Shown one piece after another: positions 11,651 to 22,861 of a stretch of 64,000 bases of DNA. Under the pieces are notes generated by a model, which saw nothing but the letters and a program-made list of their open reading frames with translations, was not told the origin of the DNA and ran no database searches. The stretch's first letter is position 1, and each line of letters starts with the position of its first letter. A program made the translations under genes and the position numbers. Source of the DNA: Chalara sp. BL73 (taxonomy: Eukaryota; Ascomycota; Leotiomycetes; Helotiales); the NCBI GenBank assembly GCA_918026815.1, contig CAKJVC010000037.1, positions 186,001 through 250,000 on the forward strand, written 5' to 3'.

Positions 11651-14600
11651 GATAGTAAAAAAAAAAAAAAGCTTTTAATGCTAAACATAAAATTAAAGCT
11701 AAACTGTTAGCAAAAAGTAATATTGTGCTTTGTTATAACTTTGTTAAAAAAATCAACATATTTTTAAATAAAAAGCTTAACTTTAAATAGTTAAAGCTAT
11801 ATTAAATACTTAACGCTAACAATAAAAAAAAGTATTACAAGCTAAAAAAGTTTAAGCTCGATAAAGCAACGTTAAAAAAAACTTTTTCGAAAAATAAATT
11901 AAAACTGTTTTTTTAAAAAAAAAGCTATTTTTATTCGCTAAAAAATAATATAACAAATAGCGCTTTAAGCTTTAAGCTTAAAAAGCTTGAAAATATTAAA
12001 AAACAAAAAAAGCAGCAATTCGTCGTTTACTTACTTTATATAACGAATGCGCAAAAAAGTTTATATACTTAAATAAAAAACTTTAAACATTTAAACTATT
12101 AAAGCTTTAATATACTACTAGCTTAAAAGCTTTTTTACAATAAAAAAAAAGGTTTAGCCAGTACTATAACGAATTTTAAACCGAATCGCCGACAGCAGCT
12201 GTTATTAGCTATTACACGTTTTATTTACTAGCTTAACAACAATTTTTTGACAGTGCTTTTATTTCTGTTTTTCGTAAGCTAAAACGCGCACAATTCAGCA
12301 TTTCGTTATATAAGTAAAAGTCGTAGTTATAACTTAAACACTTATAAATACAAAAAAAAAAAGCTTTAGTAACTATTGCACCGGCAAACGAAACGCAACT
12401 TTTAGAAGCTTACAAAAAAATTAAAAAAAAAAAAACAGTAAGCTATTTTTAAATAAGCTAATCAAGTTAAACAGTTTTTAAAGCTGTATATATTTTAAAA
12501 CTACAAAAAGCTTTATAAAAAGTTTTTAAAGCTACAGTAAAAAAAATTAAAACAGCTAAAAAAATAATAAAATCTTTAATTACTCCGAAAAAAAAAAACA
12601 AAAAATTATTAAAAAAAGCTTAAACGAAATACAGCTTTTTAGCAAACTTTTTAAAGCTTAAAAAAAAAACGCTAAAATAACTACTTTTAGCATTTAATTT
12701 AACTTTAAGCTTGTAAAAGTTAATAGCTTAAAAAAAACTTCAAGTTTTAAAACAACTTTACAGGCTTTTAGCAAGCTTAATATACTTTAATAACTCGAAA
12801 ATGCTTTTATAGTTTACGATTCGAATTTAAATTTAGCAGTTCTAGTAAATTTAGTTTTAGTTTTAAAAAAGTTTATTTTAATTTTAAAAGTTTCGATTTT
12901 ATAACGCTATTAACAAAAAAAAAAAACAAAAAAATTCGATAACACTCGAAAATATTTAGCTACAACAAGCTTGAACCGGACTTAGTTTATTGCTTTCCGG
13001 AAATAAAATTAAAAATTTACAAACAAACAATTTCGAATACTAACAAACAAACGATATACAAAATGCAAAAACTTGAAATTCAATTTTGTAGCGATAAAAA
13101 ACGCAATATGTTAAACACTTTAAAGCTTGTTTATAAAAGCAAACTTTTTAGTAAATAAATTTTTGTTTTCGCTGTTAAAAGCAACCGAAGCTTAACAAAC
13201 AAAATAAACTACAAATAAAAAATCTTATTAACTAAAAAACAATTGCGCAACGTTTAAGCCGAACAATTTTAATACTACTATTAATAATAACGCGTTAAAT
13301 TGTTTCGAATAAAGTTTTTTTATAGTTAATTAGTAAAAATACAAGTAAAAAATCGCTATATTAAAAAAACAAATAGCTTAACGAAAAAATGCAATAAAAA
13401 TAACAAACACTGCTTTTCGAAAATTAAAACTTATACTAGCAGTGTTTTTCGACTCGAAAAAACAGCGAAAAAACTCGAAAACTGTACAGTAATTATATTT
13501 AAAAAAAAAAAAGTTAATACAAGCGAAAACGTACACGTTTTTAAAGCTAACTAGTACAGTTTAATCGCAAGTAGTCGCGCTAAAATTAAATTCGTTAAGT
13601 TTTTTTAAACTTACGCTTTTAACGCTATAACTTGCAGTATTACAACAACGTTAAAACTATAATATAGTTAAACTGTAAAAACTTGTTATTTTGTTGTTTT
13701 ACGTTATTTTTAAATAACATTTTAATTCGAAGTATAGTTTAAAAGTAAAAAAAAAGTAACTGTATTTATTGTTTTGCTTAAGCTTTAACTTTGTTTTTAA
13801 TTGTATAATTGCTAAAAATTAAAAAAACGTTATAAATAACAGTTAGCAATAAAAATTATAAAAAGTAATTCGACTTACTTATAGCTTTGTTAGTACTTTA
13901 GTTTTGCTTTATTTACTACGACTTGCGAACACTACAGCAACGTTAAAAACATAACGTCGATAAATGCAAAAGCCGTTTACTTTAATACTACACTTTAATA
14001 CTTTATTATAAAATCCGAAAAATTGTTCGAAAAAAAAAAAAAATAACTGTTTATTGTTTTGCTCGAATTTTAACTTTGTTTTTAATTGTATAACTGTTAA
14101 AAGTAGTTAAAAAACTACAAACAACAGTTAGCGATAAAAATTGAAATTTTTTTTTTAGTATACTTATAGTTTTTGCGTTGCAACTTCGCTAGCGCAATTT
14201 TGCTGGCGCTTTACTTTATTTTCAATTGTGTAGTCGCGAAGTTCACTTTGCTCGATAATTCTTGTTTTTAATACTAATTAGTAATAAAAACAAGTCAAAA
14301 AAAAAACGACTTAACTTTGATTTGTATTAATAACAAGCACAAAGTAAAAAATTAAGTGTAAAATAAAAAATTAAGTGTAAAAAAAAAAAAGAATTGTAAA
14401 AAAGTTGTAAGTTAAAAGTAAAAACAAAAACCGATCAAAAAATCGATTTGCGCAACAACAACGTATTAAAAACGTTGCAATAAAAAAATACTTTTTAATT
14501 TTTTTATACTAATAGCTTATTTGATTTAATTGTATGCTCGATATAGTCGAGTATAAAAAAATTAAATAAAAAGTTGTATAAAAAGCTCGAATAAAAAGTA

Positions 14601-14978
14601 GTTGTAAAAAAAAGTTTATTAAAAAATGAACAGTTAACAATTGATTCTTGCAAAAAATCAAGCAACTGAATATTATACAAATAATAAATTAGATTTTTAT
14701 AATATTGCTCGAAAAAAATTATAATTATTAAAAATCGAATTGTTGTTGTTGTTGTTGTAAAGTTGTAAGTTAAAAAAAAATAAAAAAAAGTAATATAGTA
14801 AAGTCGATATTTTATTGCTAGCTAAGCAAGTTAATATTTACTTTCGAAAGTAAAAAATGAATCACGTAATGCAACGACAATTTATAAAGCAATATTAAAG
14901 AAAAAAAACTCGATTTAACTAAACGCAAACTTTTACTAACTAGTGCTTAAAGCGAGCACGTATAAAAAAAAAGACAAA
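11651..14978 (+). other. Inner Gypsy 3' region of unknown content
   Basis: 3.3 kb between integrase and 3' LTR, very AT-rich. I could not recognise a domain in any frame. Long-polyprotein fungal Gypsy elements often have a C-terminal extension, which is the simplest explanation. A further, unrecognisably mutated insertion is possible. Confidence 0.5.
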
Positions 14979-15288
14979 TGTAGTAAAAACGATTTTTTTT
15001 CTTTTTACACTTTGTTACGTAATATTTATAAACGGTCAGTTATGTGACCTGAAAAGCATAAGTTGTATATAACCTGCGCTTCCGGTAAGGAAGCGCACTA
15101 TTATTAATAAAACACACCGTTCCACTTTCCTATATTTTACGCTTTTATAAGCTATTGACGTTTATTTATTATTTAAAGCTTAAGCTCGCCGGTGCTCTCC
15201 CTAGTATGCTACAGCCACCGCTATCACGCTTATGAGTTTTGTGCTAGATCCTGTTGCTGTTCTTGCTCTTAGCATGTTCCCCGCCACA
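14979..15288 (+). repeat. 3' LTR of inner Gypsy element
   Basis: 310 bp. The left half is mutated (the start TGTGGTGAGGACG of the 5' LTR reads TGTAGTAAAAACG here). The right half, from roughly 15180, is clean down to CCGCCACA, the mirror image of the 5' LTR. Confidence 0.92.
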
Positions 15289-16191
15289 CTAGTAGAAAAA
15301 AGATTTCTCGGAAATAATTAGCGCGCTAACAGCAATCGATATAAAAACGCGTAAAATTATTTAGCTTAACGCATTATACGTAAAAAAAACTTTTAAAACA
15401 AACAAAACTACTGCAAAAAAGTTTTCGACAGCTTTTAAAGCGTTAATAGTAGTTGTTTTAAATACACGGAACTCCGGTTTAAGTATTTATTTTTTTCGAT
15501 ATAAAATTTTTATTTTTGCTAAAAAAACTTTTTTTTATTTTAGTTTAACCGACTTGTTTAAAGCAACAGAAAAAACTTGTTTTAAGTGCAAAAAGCCTGG
15601 ATACTTTACAAATAACTGCTTACAAGTTTTTATAGTTAAAAAAATAATCGAGAACAATACGGAGCTTAAGCAAAAAAAATTAGTAGAAAATAAAAAGCAT
15701 AAAAACCAAAAAAAAAACGACGAAGTTTAAGCAAAAGCTCGTTTTTAAGCTTACGCAAATGTAATCTGTTAAAACTAAACTTAACAAAATTAATAAATAG
15801 TAAACAGTTTTTAGTTTTTTGTTAGTTTAGTATAAATAAAACCGGAATTTCGTTATACTCGTTAGTAAACACAAAAGCAAACAGTTACTTTTTTATTAAC
15901 TGTTTTTTTGCTATTCGTTTTTTATATACTTTTAATATTTTTATTCGACAACTTTTTTATTTTGTACTAGTTAAAAAATTCCAGAAAAAAATATTTAGTC
16001 GTGTGTTTTAATACATTCGTTTATACTTGACTTTTAATAGTCGGCGAATATACAATTGCTTTTTTGTAATTATAAACTTAAAAAATTAAAACGCTATTAT
16101 CGGTAACAAATAGTTAAGCTACTTTAAAATCAAATTAAATTCAGCAAAAAATCAGTTTATATAGCTTTTCGAATACTTTCCGACTTTAATA
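15289..16191 (+). pseudogene. Outer chromovirus gag C-terminus with zinc knuckle
   Basis: Resumes the element cut at 4703. A CCHC knuckle at 15578-15619 reads C-F-K-C-K-K-P-G-Y-F-T-N-N-C; the His of CX2CX4HX4C is now Tyr (CAT/CAC to TAC). Downstream lies stop-filled sequence where the protease should be. The LINE enters at 16205/16206. Confidence 0.78.
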
Positions 16192-16205
16192 TAGTCTAAA
16201 AAACT
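16192..16205. repeat. 14 bp target-site duplication of LINE copy 1 (left)
   Basis: TAGTCTAAAAAACT, repeated exactly at 22848-22861. It fixes the LINE borders as 16206-22847 and shows the target was chromovirus DNA that was already AT-rich. Confidence 0.93.
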
Positions 16206-16211
16206 CACTCA

Positions 16212-16979
16212 ACAACAACAATTTTCAACCCCCTCTATTTTGTTCAAAACACGTCTCCAATACTTGAAGAACTAGCTCATTAGCCTATCTCTCCCAGCAA
16301 TAGCCAGCTCGACGCGTGGTGCGCGTAGAAAACGCTTTGTTGTGGTCGATATGTCGAGCGCGTCTGACTTCTTTTTGGAGGCGCCCGCCTCTAGCCCACC
16401 ACCAAGTGATGCTGTCGACATGATCGATGTGCCTATCGAAAGCTTTAGCTTAGAGCTACCAAATCAGCCTATTAGCAACAGTGCTATTAGGCCTATCGAG
16501 CTAGAACTTAGCTCCGACCCTATTGCCAGCAATGCTTTCGCGACTGAAAATTTTTCTGCCGCATTTGTTTCAGGCATCAACTCAAAGATATACACACAAC
16601 AACAATTTTCAACCCCCTCTATTTTGTTCAAAACACGTCTCCAATACTTGAAGAACTAGCTCATTAGCCTATTCCTCTCAGCAATAGCCAGCTCGACGCG
16701 TGGTGCGCGTAGAAAACGCTTTGTTGTGGTCGATATGTCGAGCGCGTCTGACCCCTTTTTGGAGGCGCCCGCCTCTAGCCCACCCCCAAGTGATGCTGTC
16801 GACATGATCGATGTGCCTATCGAAAGCTCTAGCTTAGAGCTACCAAATCAGCCTATTTGCAACAGTGCTATTAGGCCTATCGAGCTAGAACCTAGCTCCG
16901 ACCCCATTGCTAGCAATCCTTTCGCGACGGAAAACTTTTCTGCCGCATTTGCCTCAAGCATCAACTTTCACCGCCCGAA
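16212..16979 (+). repeat. Tandem 384 bp 5' units of LINE copy 1
   Basis: The block from AACAACAATTTTCAACCCCC through the first 80 or so codons of ORF1 occurs twice, offset by 384 bp (for example AATTTTC at 16220 and 16604). Unit 1 (start codon 16351-16353) runs into unit 2 before its ORF1 copy can continue; unit 2 leads into full ORF1. Differences between units are mostly C in unit 2 and T in unit 1. Tandem 5' monomers carry promoter activity in some mammalian LINEs; here that is inference. Confidence 0.85.
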
Positions 16980-18273
16980 TCACAACCAAAACGGCAAGCG
17001 TACGGCTTTTAGTTTTTCCGCAACCGACAATAACAACAACGCGAAACAAGCACGTTTTGCAACAACAACAACAACATCACAATCGGCACGCGAGCTAGTT
17101 CTACAAGCTCGTGATTTATTGATCCAAGCCAGCTTAGCTACGCAATCACGCGACGAGCAATCGAAGCTACTAGATTTGCTAGAGATTTTCAGGGAATACA
17201 CGGAACAAGGAAAATTGCGTACGGCGTCTACAATCATCACGTCGCAAATCGCCAACCTAGAATCGGCCACGCGTCAAATTGAGACCAAAGCCAAAGCATT
17301 AGCTAAAGTACCGATAGCTACAAGACCTGCAGCCACAGCATCTACAGCTACAGCATCCAAATCGACACCGTCGTACGCGTCGATAGCTACGGCTAGCAAT
17401 ATGCCTTCAAACAAGCCTCAGGAATGGACCCTAGTTCAGCCTAGATCAAAAGCAAAAGTAGCTAATCTAGCTACTTCAAAAATTGAACCAAGCAAAACTA
17501 AGGTGCAAAGGCTAGTTTTGATCAGATCCCCAGACGCAAACAACACATTTTCGCCACTAGTATTACGGAATGCTTTCAACAACGCTTTCGCTCAAAAAGG
17601 CGTAAAAGAGCCGGTAGTCAATACTATCACAAAATCACTTGGCCAAAATCTAGTAGTTTCTACGACTAGCCAATTTTCGGCACAATATCTACTCGACAAA
17701 CAAGCTATTTGGCAACACCTAGTATCGTACAAACTAGCTCAAATCGACGAGCCTTGGCACAAAGTCGTGCTACACAATATCCCGACAGCCGACTTCAATA
17801 CGCCTAGCGGCATGGAGCTAGTAATCGACGAAATCAAGACTTTCAATAAAGGTCTACAACCTATCGGAAAGCCGTATTGGCTGTCGTCAGCCGACAAACG
17901 GGCCAATCAACGTGCAGGATCTATCGTCGTCGCATTTGCTACAGCCGACGAAGCTAGTCGAGCTATTCGACATCGGCTATTTATCGCCGGCATCAGCGTA
18001 CGCGTAGAGAAATTCTATGCTACAGCGCCGACCACGCAATGCGGCAAATGTCAGGCATTCGGGCATATCGACACACATTGCAAAAAATCAGCAAAATGCA
18101 AGCTTTGTAGCGAGGGTCACGTGACCAAGCAACATGCTTGTAATACGTGCAATACCGTCGGAGCCAAATGCATTCACTTAGTGCCGACGTGCGCCAATTG
18201 CAAAAGCAATCATACAGCTGATGATCGAACATGCGAGGTTTTTACCTCAATTAAATCGACTAAGCTAAATTAG
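16735..18273 (+). CDS. LINE ORF1, gag-like nucleic-acid-binding protein
   Basis: About 512 residues from ATG 16735 (the frame is open three codons further up from a GTG). The N-terminus is rich in Ser/Pro, and a Gln/Ala/Ser-rich middle part follows. The C-terminal 90 residues hold three zinc-knuckle motifs: CGKCQAFGH...C, CKLCSEGH...C and CANCKSNH...C. It should coat LINE RNA and act as a nucleic-acid chaperone in the ribonucleoprotein. The frame is fully open. It ends at TAG 18271-18273, one base before the ORF2 ATG. Confidence 0.88.
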   Translation: MSSASDPFLEAPASSPPPSDAVDMIDVPIESSSLELPNQPICNSAIRPIELEPSSDPIASNPFATENFSAAFASSINFHRPNHNQNGKRTAFSFSATDNNNNAKQARFATTTTTSQSARELVLQARDLLIQASLATQSRDEQSKLLDLLEIFREYTEQGKLRTASTIITSQIANLESATRQIETKAKALAKVPIATRPAATASTATASKSTPSYASIATASNMPSNKPQEWTLVQPRSKAKVANLATSKIEPSKTKVQRLVLIRSPDANNTFSPLVLRNAFNNAFAQKGVKEPVVNTITKSLGQNLVVSTTSQFSAQYLLDKQAIWQHLVSYKLAQIDEPWHKVVLHNIPTADFNTPSGMELVIDEIKTFNKGLQPIGKPYWLSSADKRANQRAGSIVVAFATADEASRAIRHRLFIAGISVRVEKFYATAPTTQCGKCQAFGHIDTHCKKSAKCKLCSEGHVTKQHACNTCNTVGAKCIHLVPTCANCKSNHTADDRTCEVFTSIKSTKLN

Positions 18274-18274
18274 C

Positions 18275-21200
18275 ATGATTAGTAGCAATACTAAGGTTTT
18301 ACAAGTGAACCTCAACAAAAGTGCTGCAGCTACCGAATCAGCACTTCAGCTAGCTATTGAGCTAAAAATCGATATAATAGTAGTTCAAGAACCATGGCTA
18401 GTGCAACCAGCCGACAATGAGCTAGACTATTCGACAACACGCTCAATAGCTCATTCAGCATTTCTACAAATTTTGCCAGCCGACCTTTCATTCCGACCTC
18501 GTACGCTAGTCTACGTAGCGAAAAGCTATCGGCCAATAGTCACTATAGCAAGCACGTCACCACGTGACTCTGACATGCTTGTAGTCGATATTGTCGAAAA
18601 AACGTCAAAATTGCAACTTCTTAATATTTACCATGAATCAGACCAAGCTAGATTAGGGCCCAAAACGCTAGAACGGTGTTTGTATGCTAGAACGCTACAG
18701 CCAAGTACGATTTTGCTAGGCGATTTTAATACGCATCATCCTTGGTGGGATCCATTAGCAAAGCCTAGTTCAAATGCCGACGAGCTAGTCAATTGGATCG
18801 AAAATCAAGAACTAGCGCTATTGAATACGCCTGGCGAAGGCACCTTTTTTCGGCCACACTTAGCTAGAGAATCGGTACTAGATCTGACTCTAGTTTCGAG
18901 CAATTTAGCTGAACTAGTCGACGACTGGCAAATTTTGCCTGATTTAGGCTCGGATCACTACGGAATCCTTTTCACAATACGCGGAACTAGCACTAGCTCG
19001 GATTTCGACAACAATATGCAAACTAGATTCAATACGCAACTAGCTGATTGGCCTCGATTTTCCGAAGCTTTTGCTCGAGAAATCTGTTGATTATTACGTA
19101 ATCCAACATTACGCAATATTAGGTGATAGTATCTTTTATTCGCCACATGAGTCATTTTGCTATGAGTCATATTTGCCACATGAGTCATATTCGCCACTCT
19201 ATTACAAATCGAATTCGATTTAAATCTTTTCGATTCTTTTTATTAGAAATCAATTCTAAAGACGCGTAAGCTATGACTCACGCTAGTAGAGCATAATAAG
19301 GTATAAATAAGCCTGTCCGCTCTTTTGTAAATAGAACAAGTTCAAGTTAAAAAGTCAATCAATACAAGTCAAAGTCAATACAGCTTTCTATGAGCGATTC
19401 CGTATAGCTATTACTATTAGCTTCTATTATCACGTACCTACCTTTCTAACAAAATCAAAAATAGCTCAATTTTGAGCAGTTCGGCCTTAGTTCAGCTTAG
19501 TACAATTGATCAAAGTAGCTCAGCCAGCTTGGAATTGCTTCAGGATTCTAATTTGGAAATCGGACAAATCCTACAACACGCTAGCGCTAGCACTAGCTCT
19601 AGTACTAGCTCTAGTACTAGCTATTCCGATATGCTAGTTACTGATTTTTTAGATCAAGCCGCGGAATCGCTTACAACAGCTATTACTACAGCAGCAAAAT
19701 TAGCGATTCCAATACAAAAAACTAGCGCTAAAGCCAAGCTTTGGTGGAATGACGAACTACGGGAATTGCGGCAAACTATGCTACAGTGCAAACGACAGCT
19801 AGCACGTGATTCTAGTCAACAGCCAGCACGGGATGCTAGTCGGAAACAAGAATATCTAGTAGCTCGGAATAGCTATTTTTTGGCCATCAAAAGTGCAAAA
19901 CGCAAGCATTGGAATCAATTTCTGGAAAAAGAAGATCCGCGATCAATTTACAAAGCTATGGCTTATACAAAGGATCGACAAACGGAAAGATTGCCGACTA
20001 TATCAGGCCAAACGACGTTCCAAAGCAAAGCTAGTGCGCTACGTAGCAAGCTGTTTCCTCCACCACCTATAGCAGCTAATTTAGCTTGGTACAATTATCG
20101 ACCTAGCACTACGTGGGAATGGCCGAAACTAGCTATTTCGGAGCTTGAAAATGCATGCTCGGCAAAAATCAAAGGCAAAACGCCAGGTCCGGATTTAATC
20201 AATCAAGATATTATTCGCTAAGCTTATCGTACGGATCCGGAGCTATTTTACAGACTATTTGCTAGTCTATTGCATGTCGGCTATCACCCAAAGTGCTGGA
20301 AGCAAGCTACAGGTGTAATACTCAAAAAGCATCAAAAGCCTGACTACACGGATCCGACAGCATACAGAGTAATATCGCTACTTAATTGCTTAGGCAAAAT
20401 CAGCGAACGCATACTAGCTCAGCGACTTAGCTACTTAGCGGAAACAACTAGCTTATTGCACAATACGCAAATCGGAGGTCGCTTGAAAAAATCAGCTATC
20501 GACGCGGCAATGCTATTGACAAATGAAATACAACAAAATCGACTAGCAAAGCGTACAACAACAACGTTGTTTTTAGACATCAAAGAAGCATTCGATCACG
20601 TGGCCAAAAATCAGCTATTAGCTATTTTGCAAAAGCTCGGCATGCCGACTAGCTTGATTTCCTGGGTATCGTTATTTCTAGCTAATCGACAATTACGACT
20701 GTCGTTCGACAACCAACTAGAGCAATTTAGTACAATTGATACCGGCATTCCGCAAGGCAGTCCTATTTCGCCAATACTATTCTTGATTTACATACGAGAC
20801 CTAGCAGCAAAGCTAGCTTCGTCGATTAAAATAGTGTCGTACATGGACGACATGTCATTGACTACGTTATCGACTAGCTTGCGGAAAAATGTACGCATAC
20901 TAGAACGCGAAGTAGCTAAACTAGCTGAACTAGCGAGCTTGAATGCAATTCAATTCGATTTGGCCAAAACTGAACTAATCCACTTTACGACAGCTAAACT
21001 AGCTAGTACAATTAGCTTACGACTACCTGACAACAACGTCGTACAGCCAAAAAAGCTAGTACGCTGGCTAGGCATTTGGTTCGATTCAGGGCTCACATTT
21101 AAGCAACACGTCGCAATACGTACTAGTCAAGCTAGATCTAGTTTTTATCGACTAGCTAGACTAGCTAATACGGAGCAAGGTCTTAGTCCTTTTGCTATTC

Positions 21201-22651
21201 GACAATTATGCCTCGCTTGCGTGACTAGCGTGGCCGACTACGGAGCGGTAATATGGTGGAAAGGTCAAGCACAATTCAGCCGACAATTACAATCATTACA
21301 GAACCTGGCACTACGCAAAATACTAGGTGTTTTCCGAACTAGCCCTATTTGCCCTATGGAAGTCGAATCGGCATTGTATCCCGCTAGCGTACGACTTAAT
21401 GCTAGCGTACGACAATATACTATTCGAGCTTTGAAGCTACCTCAAAATCACCCTATCAGACAAGCTACACAAACAGCTACAGCCGGCACACAGCTAGAAC
21501 GCATCGCTAGTTCAGCTAGTTCAGCTAGTTTAGCTAGTTTAGCTAGATTAGAGCACATACAACACTACAAGTACGCTCCATGGAATCGCACTACGCCGTA
21601 CAAGGTCGAAATCAGCTCGTTGTCAAAAGAGGACGCTACTACAATGCACCAAACTAGCTTGAATCACTTAAGCTACCTTAGTACAATTATCTACTCCGAC
21701 GCGTCGATGATTCCGAGCACCGAATCGACAAGTGTAGGAATCGGCTTTATTGCGCTACAATACGACAATCAAGGACGGCCTAGTACAATACATCGTAATA
21801 TCGACAATATTGGCCAATCACAGCTAGTTTACAACGGAGAGCTAGAAGGAATTACACAAGTTATCGAATACGCTAGTACAATAGCACAGCCTGGCCAGAA
21901 CTACAATATTTATGCCGACAACCAAGCCGCACTTCACAGGCTAAAATCAGCTAACGACAATCCCGGCTAATCACAGCAAATACGCGCTAGCGAAGCTACG
22001 CTATACGCAATAAAAAAAGGAGCTAGTATTGCATTAAAGTGGGTTCCAGGGCACACGGATATTTACGGAAACGACCAAGCCGACAAACTAGCTAAACTAG
22101 CTACAACTATCGAACCTAGCACTACAACGACTAGTTTTGCGGTATTAGGCTGCGAAGCTAAAAAAGCTAATATTGCGGAATGGAAAAATGTGCTAGCAAA
22201 ATACGACAGCAAGCCTAGTACAAATCCATTTACGTACAAAAAGCTATTTCCGTGGAAAATCAAGTCAAAAATACAACTACCGCGCGGAACGACTAGAGAG
22301 CTAGCCAGCTCGCTATTTCAGCTGAAGCTCGGCCATGGCTATATTCGATCATATTTGCACAAACTAGGTCATGTGACGTCTGACAAGTGCGTGTGCGGAA
22401 CGAAGGAAACAGCTCAGCATTTGCTACTTAGCTGTAATGATCCTAAACTAGTTTTAGCTAGATCAAAGCTTAAAAACGACCTTGGAGGAAACAGGCTTAC
22501 AATGGCCTTACTACTGCATACAACAATCGGCATTGAAAAGACGCTAGCGTTCCTCAAAACGACTAGCGTCTGTACTAGACGGAACCACCTGAATAGGCTA
22601 GAGCGGGAGCGAGAGCTAGAAGAGCTAGGGGAGCTAGAAGGAGAAGATTAG
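18275..22651 (+). pseudogene. LINE ORF2 (endonuclease, reverse transcriptase, RNase H), interrupted
   Basis: Starts at ATG 18275. The APE-type endonuclease covers 18275-19084 with QVNLNKS, QEPW, GDFNTHHPWW and GSDHYGI. A solo LTR interrupts it at 19085-19451. The frame resumes, meets TAA at 20219-20221, and continues as reverse transcriptase (LFLDIKEAFDHV, GIPQGSPISPILF, YMDDMSL near 20840). RNase H follows (YSDASM, NGELEGI, YADNQAAL). TAA at 21968-21970 replaces a CAA that is intact in copy 2. The last part has DQADKLAKL and a CVCGTKETAQHLLLSC zinc motif. The enzyme nicks target DNA and reverse-transcribes the LINE RNA there. Dead as it stands. Confidence 0.9.
19085..19451 (+). mobile_element. 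Solo LTR inserted in LINE ORF2
   Basis: 367 bp, TGTTGATTATTACG...CTTTCTAACA, flanked by AAATC on both sides (19080-19084, 19452-19456). The uninterrupted site is visible in LINE copy 2. It contains three ATGAGTCAT motifs (19147-19155, 19162-19170, 19180-19188), a TGACTCA (19274-19280) and a TATAAATA-like box near 19301. The TG...CA ends and the 5 bp duplication identify an LTR; the internal region was lost by LTR-LTR recombination. Superfamily not assigned. Confidence 0.9.
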
Positions 22652-22847
22652 ACGTTCGTTATGATTTTGCGATTTTCATTTGTTTTGCTACAACTAGGGC
22701 TAGACCCTCAACACTTACTGGAATAGATTGACTACTACTATTGCCTGTACATAAACTAGATAGGAACGCTAGCGCCTAGGCGCTAGCCGTGCTACATAGT
22801 CCTCGACTAATACAGCACGTTAAAAGGAATAATAATAATAATAATAA
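22652..22847 (+). other. LINE copy 1 3' UTR and (AAT)n tail
   Basis: Contains a short perfect inverted repeat (CTAGCGCCTAGGCGCTAG near 22770) that is conserved in the other LINE 3' ends of this window, then GTTAAAAGGAATAAT repeats. The conserved hairpin next to the tail is a plausible recognition site for ORF2 protein. Confidence 0.75.
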
Positions 22848-22861
22848 TAGTCTAAAAAACT

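Larger units (their letters stand above)
4704..15288 (+). mobile_element. Second Ty3/Gypsy LTR retrotransposon (inner), 10.6 kb, heavily mutated
   Basis: Two 310 bp LTRs (4704-5013 and 14979-15288) begin TGTGG/TGTAG and end CTACA/CCACA. CTAG flanks both sides (4700-4703, 15289-15292), a 4 bp target duplication. Order on the plus strand is aspartic protease, reverse transcriptase with FLxx box, RNase H, integrase, then about 3.3 kb without a recognised domain. The RNase H tail resembles the LVAQLN family common in fungal Gypsy polyproteins and differs from the outer chromovirus, so this is another lineage. A purine run (14969-14978) before the 3' LTR suits a polypurine tract. Confidence 0.9.
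16206..22847 (+). mobile_element. Tad-like LINE (non-LTR retrotransposon), copy 1, full length
   Basis: 6.6 kb with two ORFs. ORF1 is a gag-like protein with CCHC knuckles. ORF2 has an APE-type endonuclease, reverse transcriptase, RNase H and a C-terminal CCHC-like motif, the domain set of the Tad/I-type fungal LINEs. The 3' end is an (AAT)n tail instead of poly-A. It sits in mutated chromovirus sequence but is itself almost free of C-to-T damage, so it arrived later or escaped. It is inactivated by a solo LTR and at least two in-frame stops in ORF2. Confidence 0.93.

Noticed and set aside
14730..14760. CRISPR-like or satellite array in GTTGTTGTT and AAAAAG-rich stretches
   Set aside because: Simple low-complexity sequence in mutated transposon DNA; no regular spacer structure.
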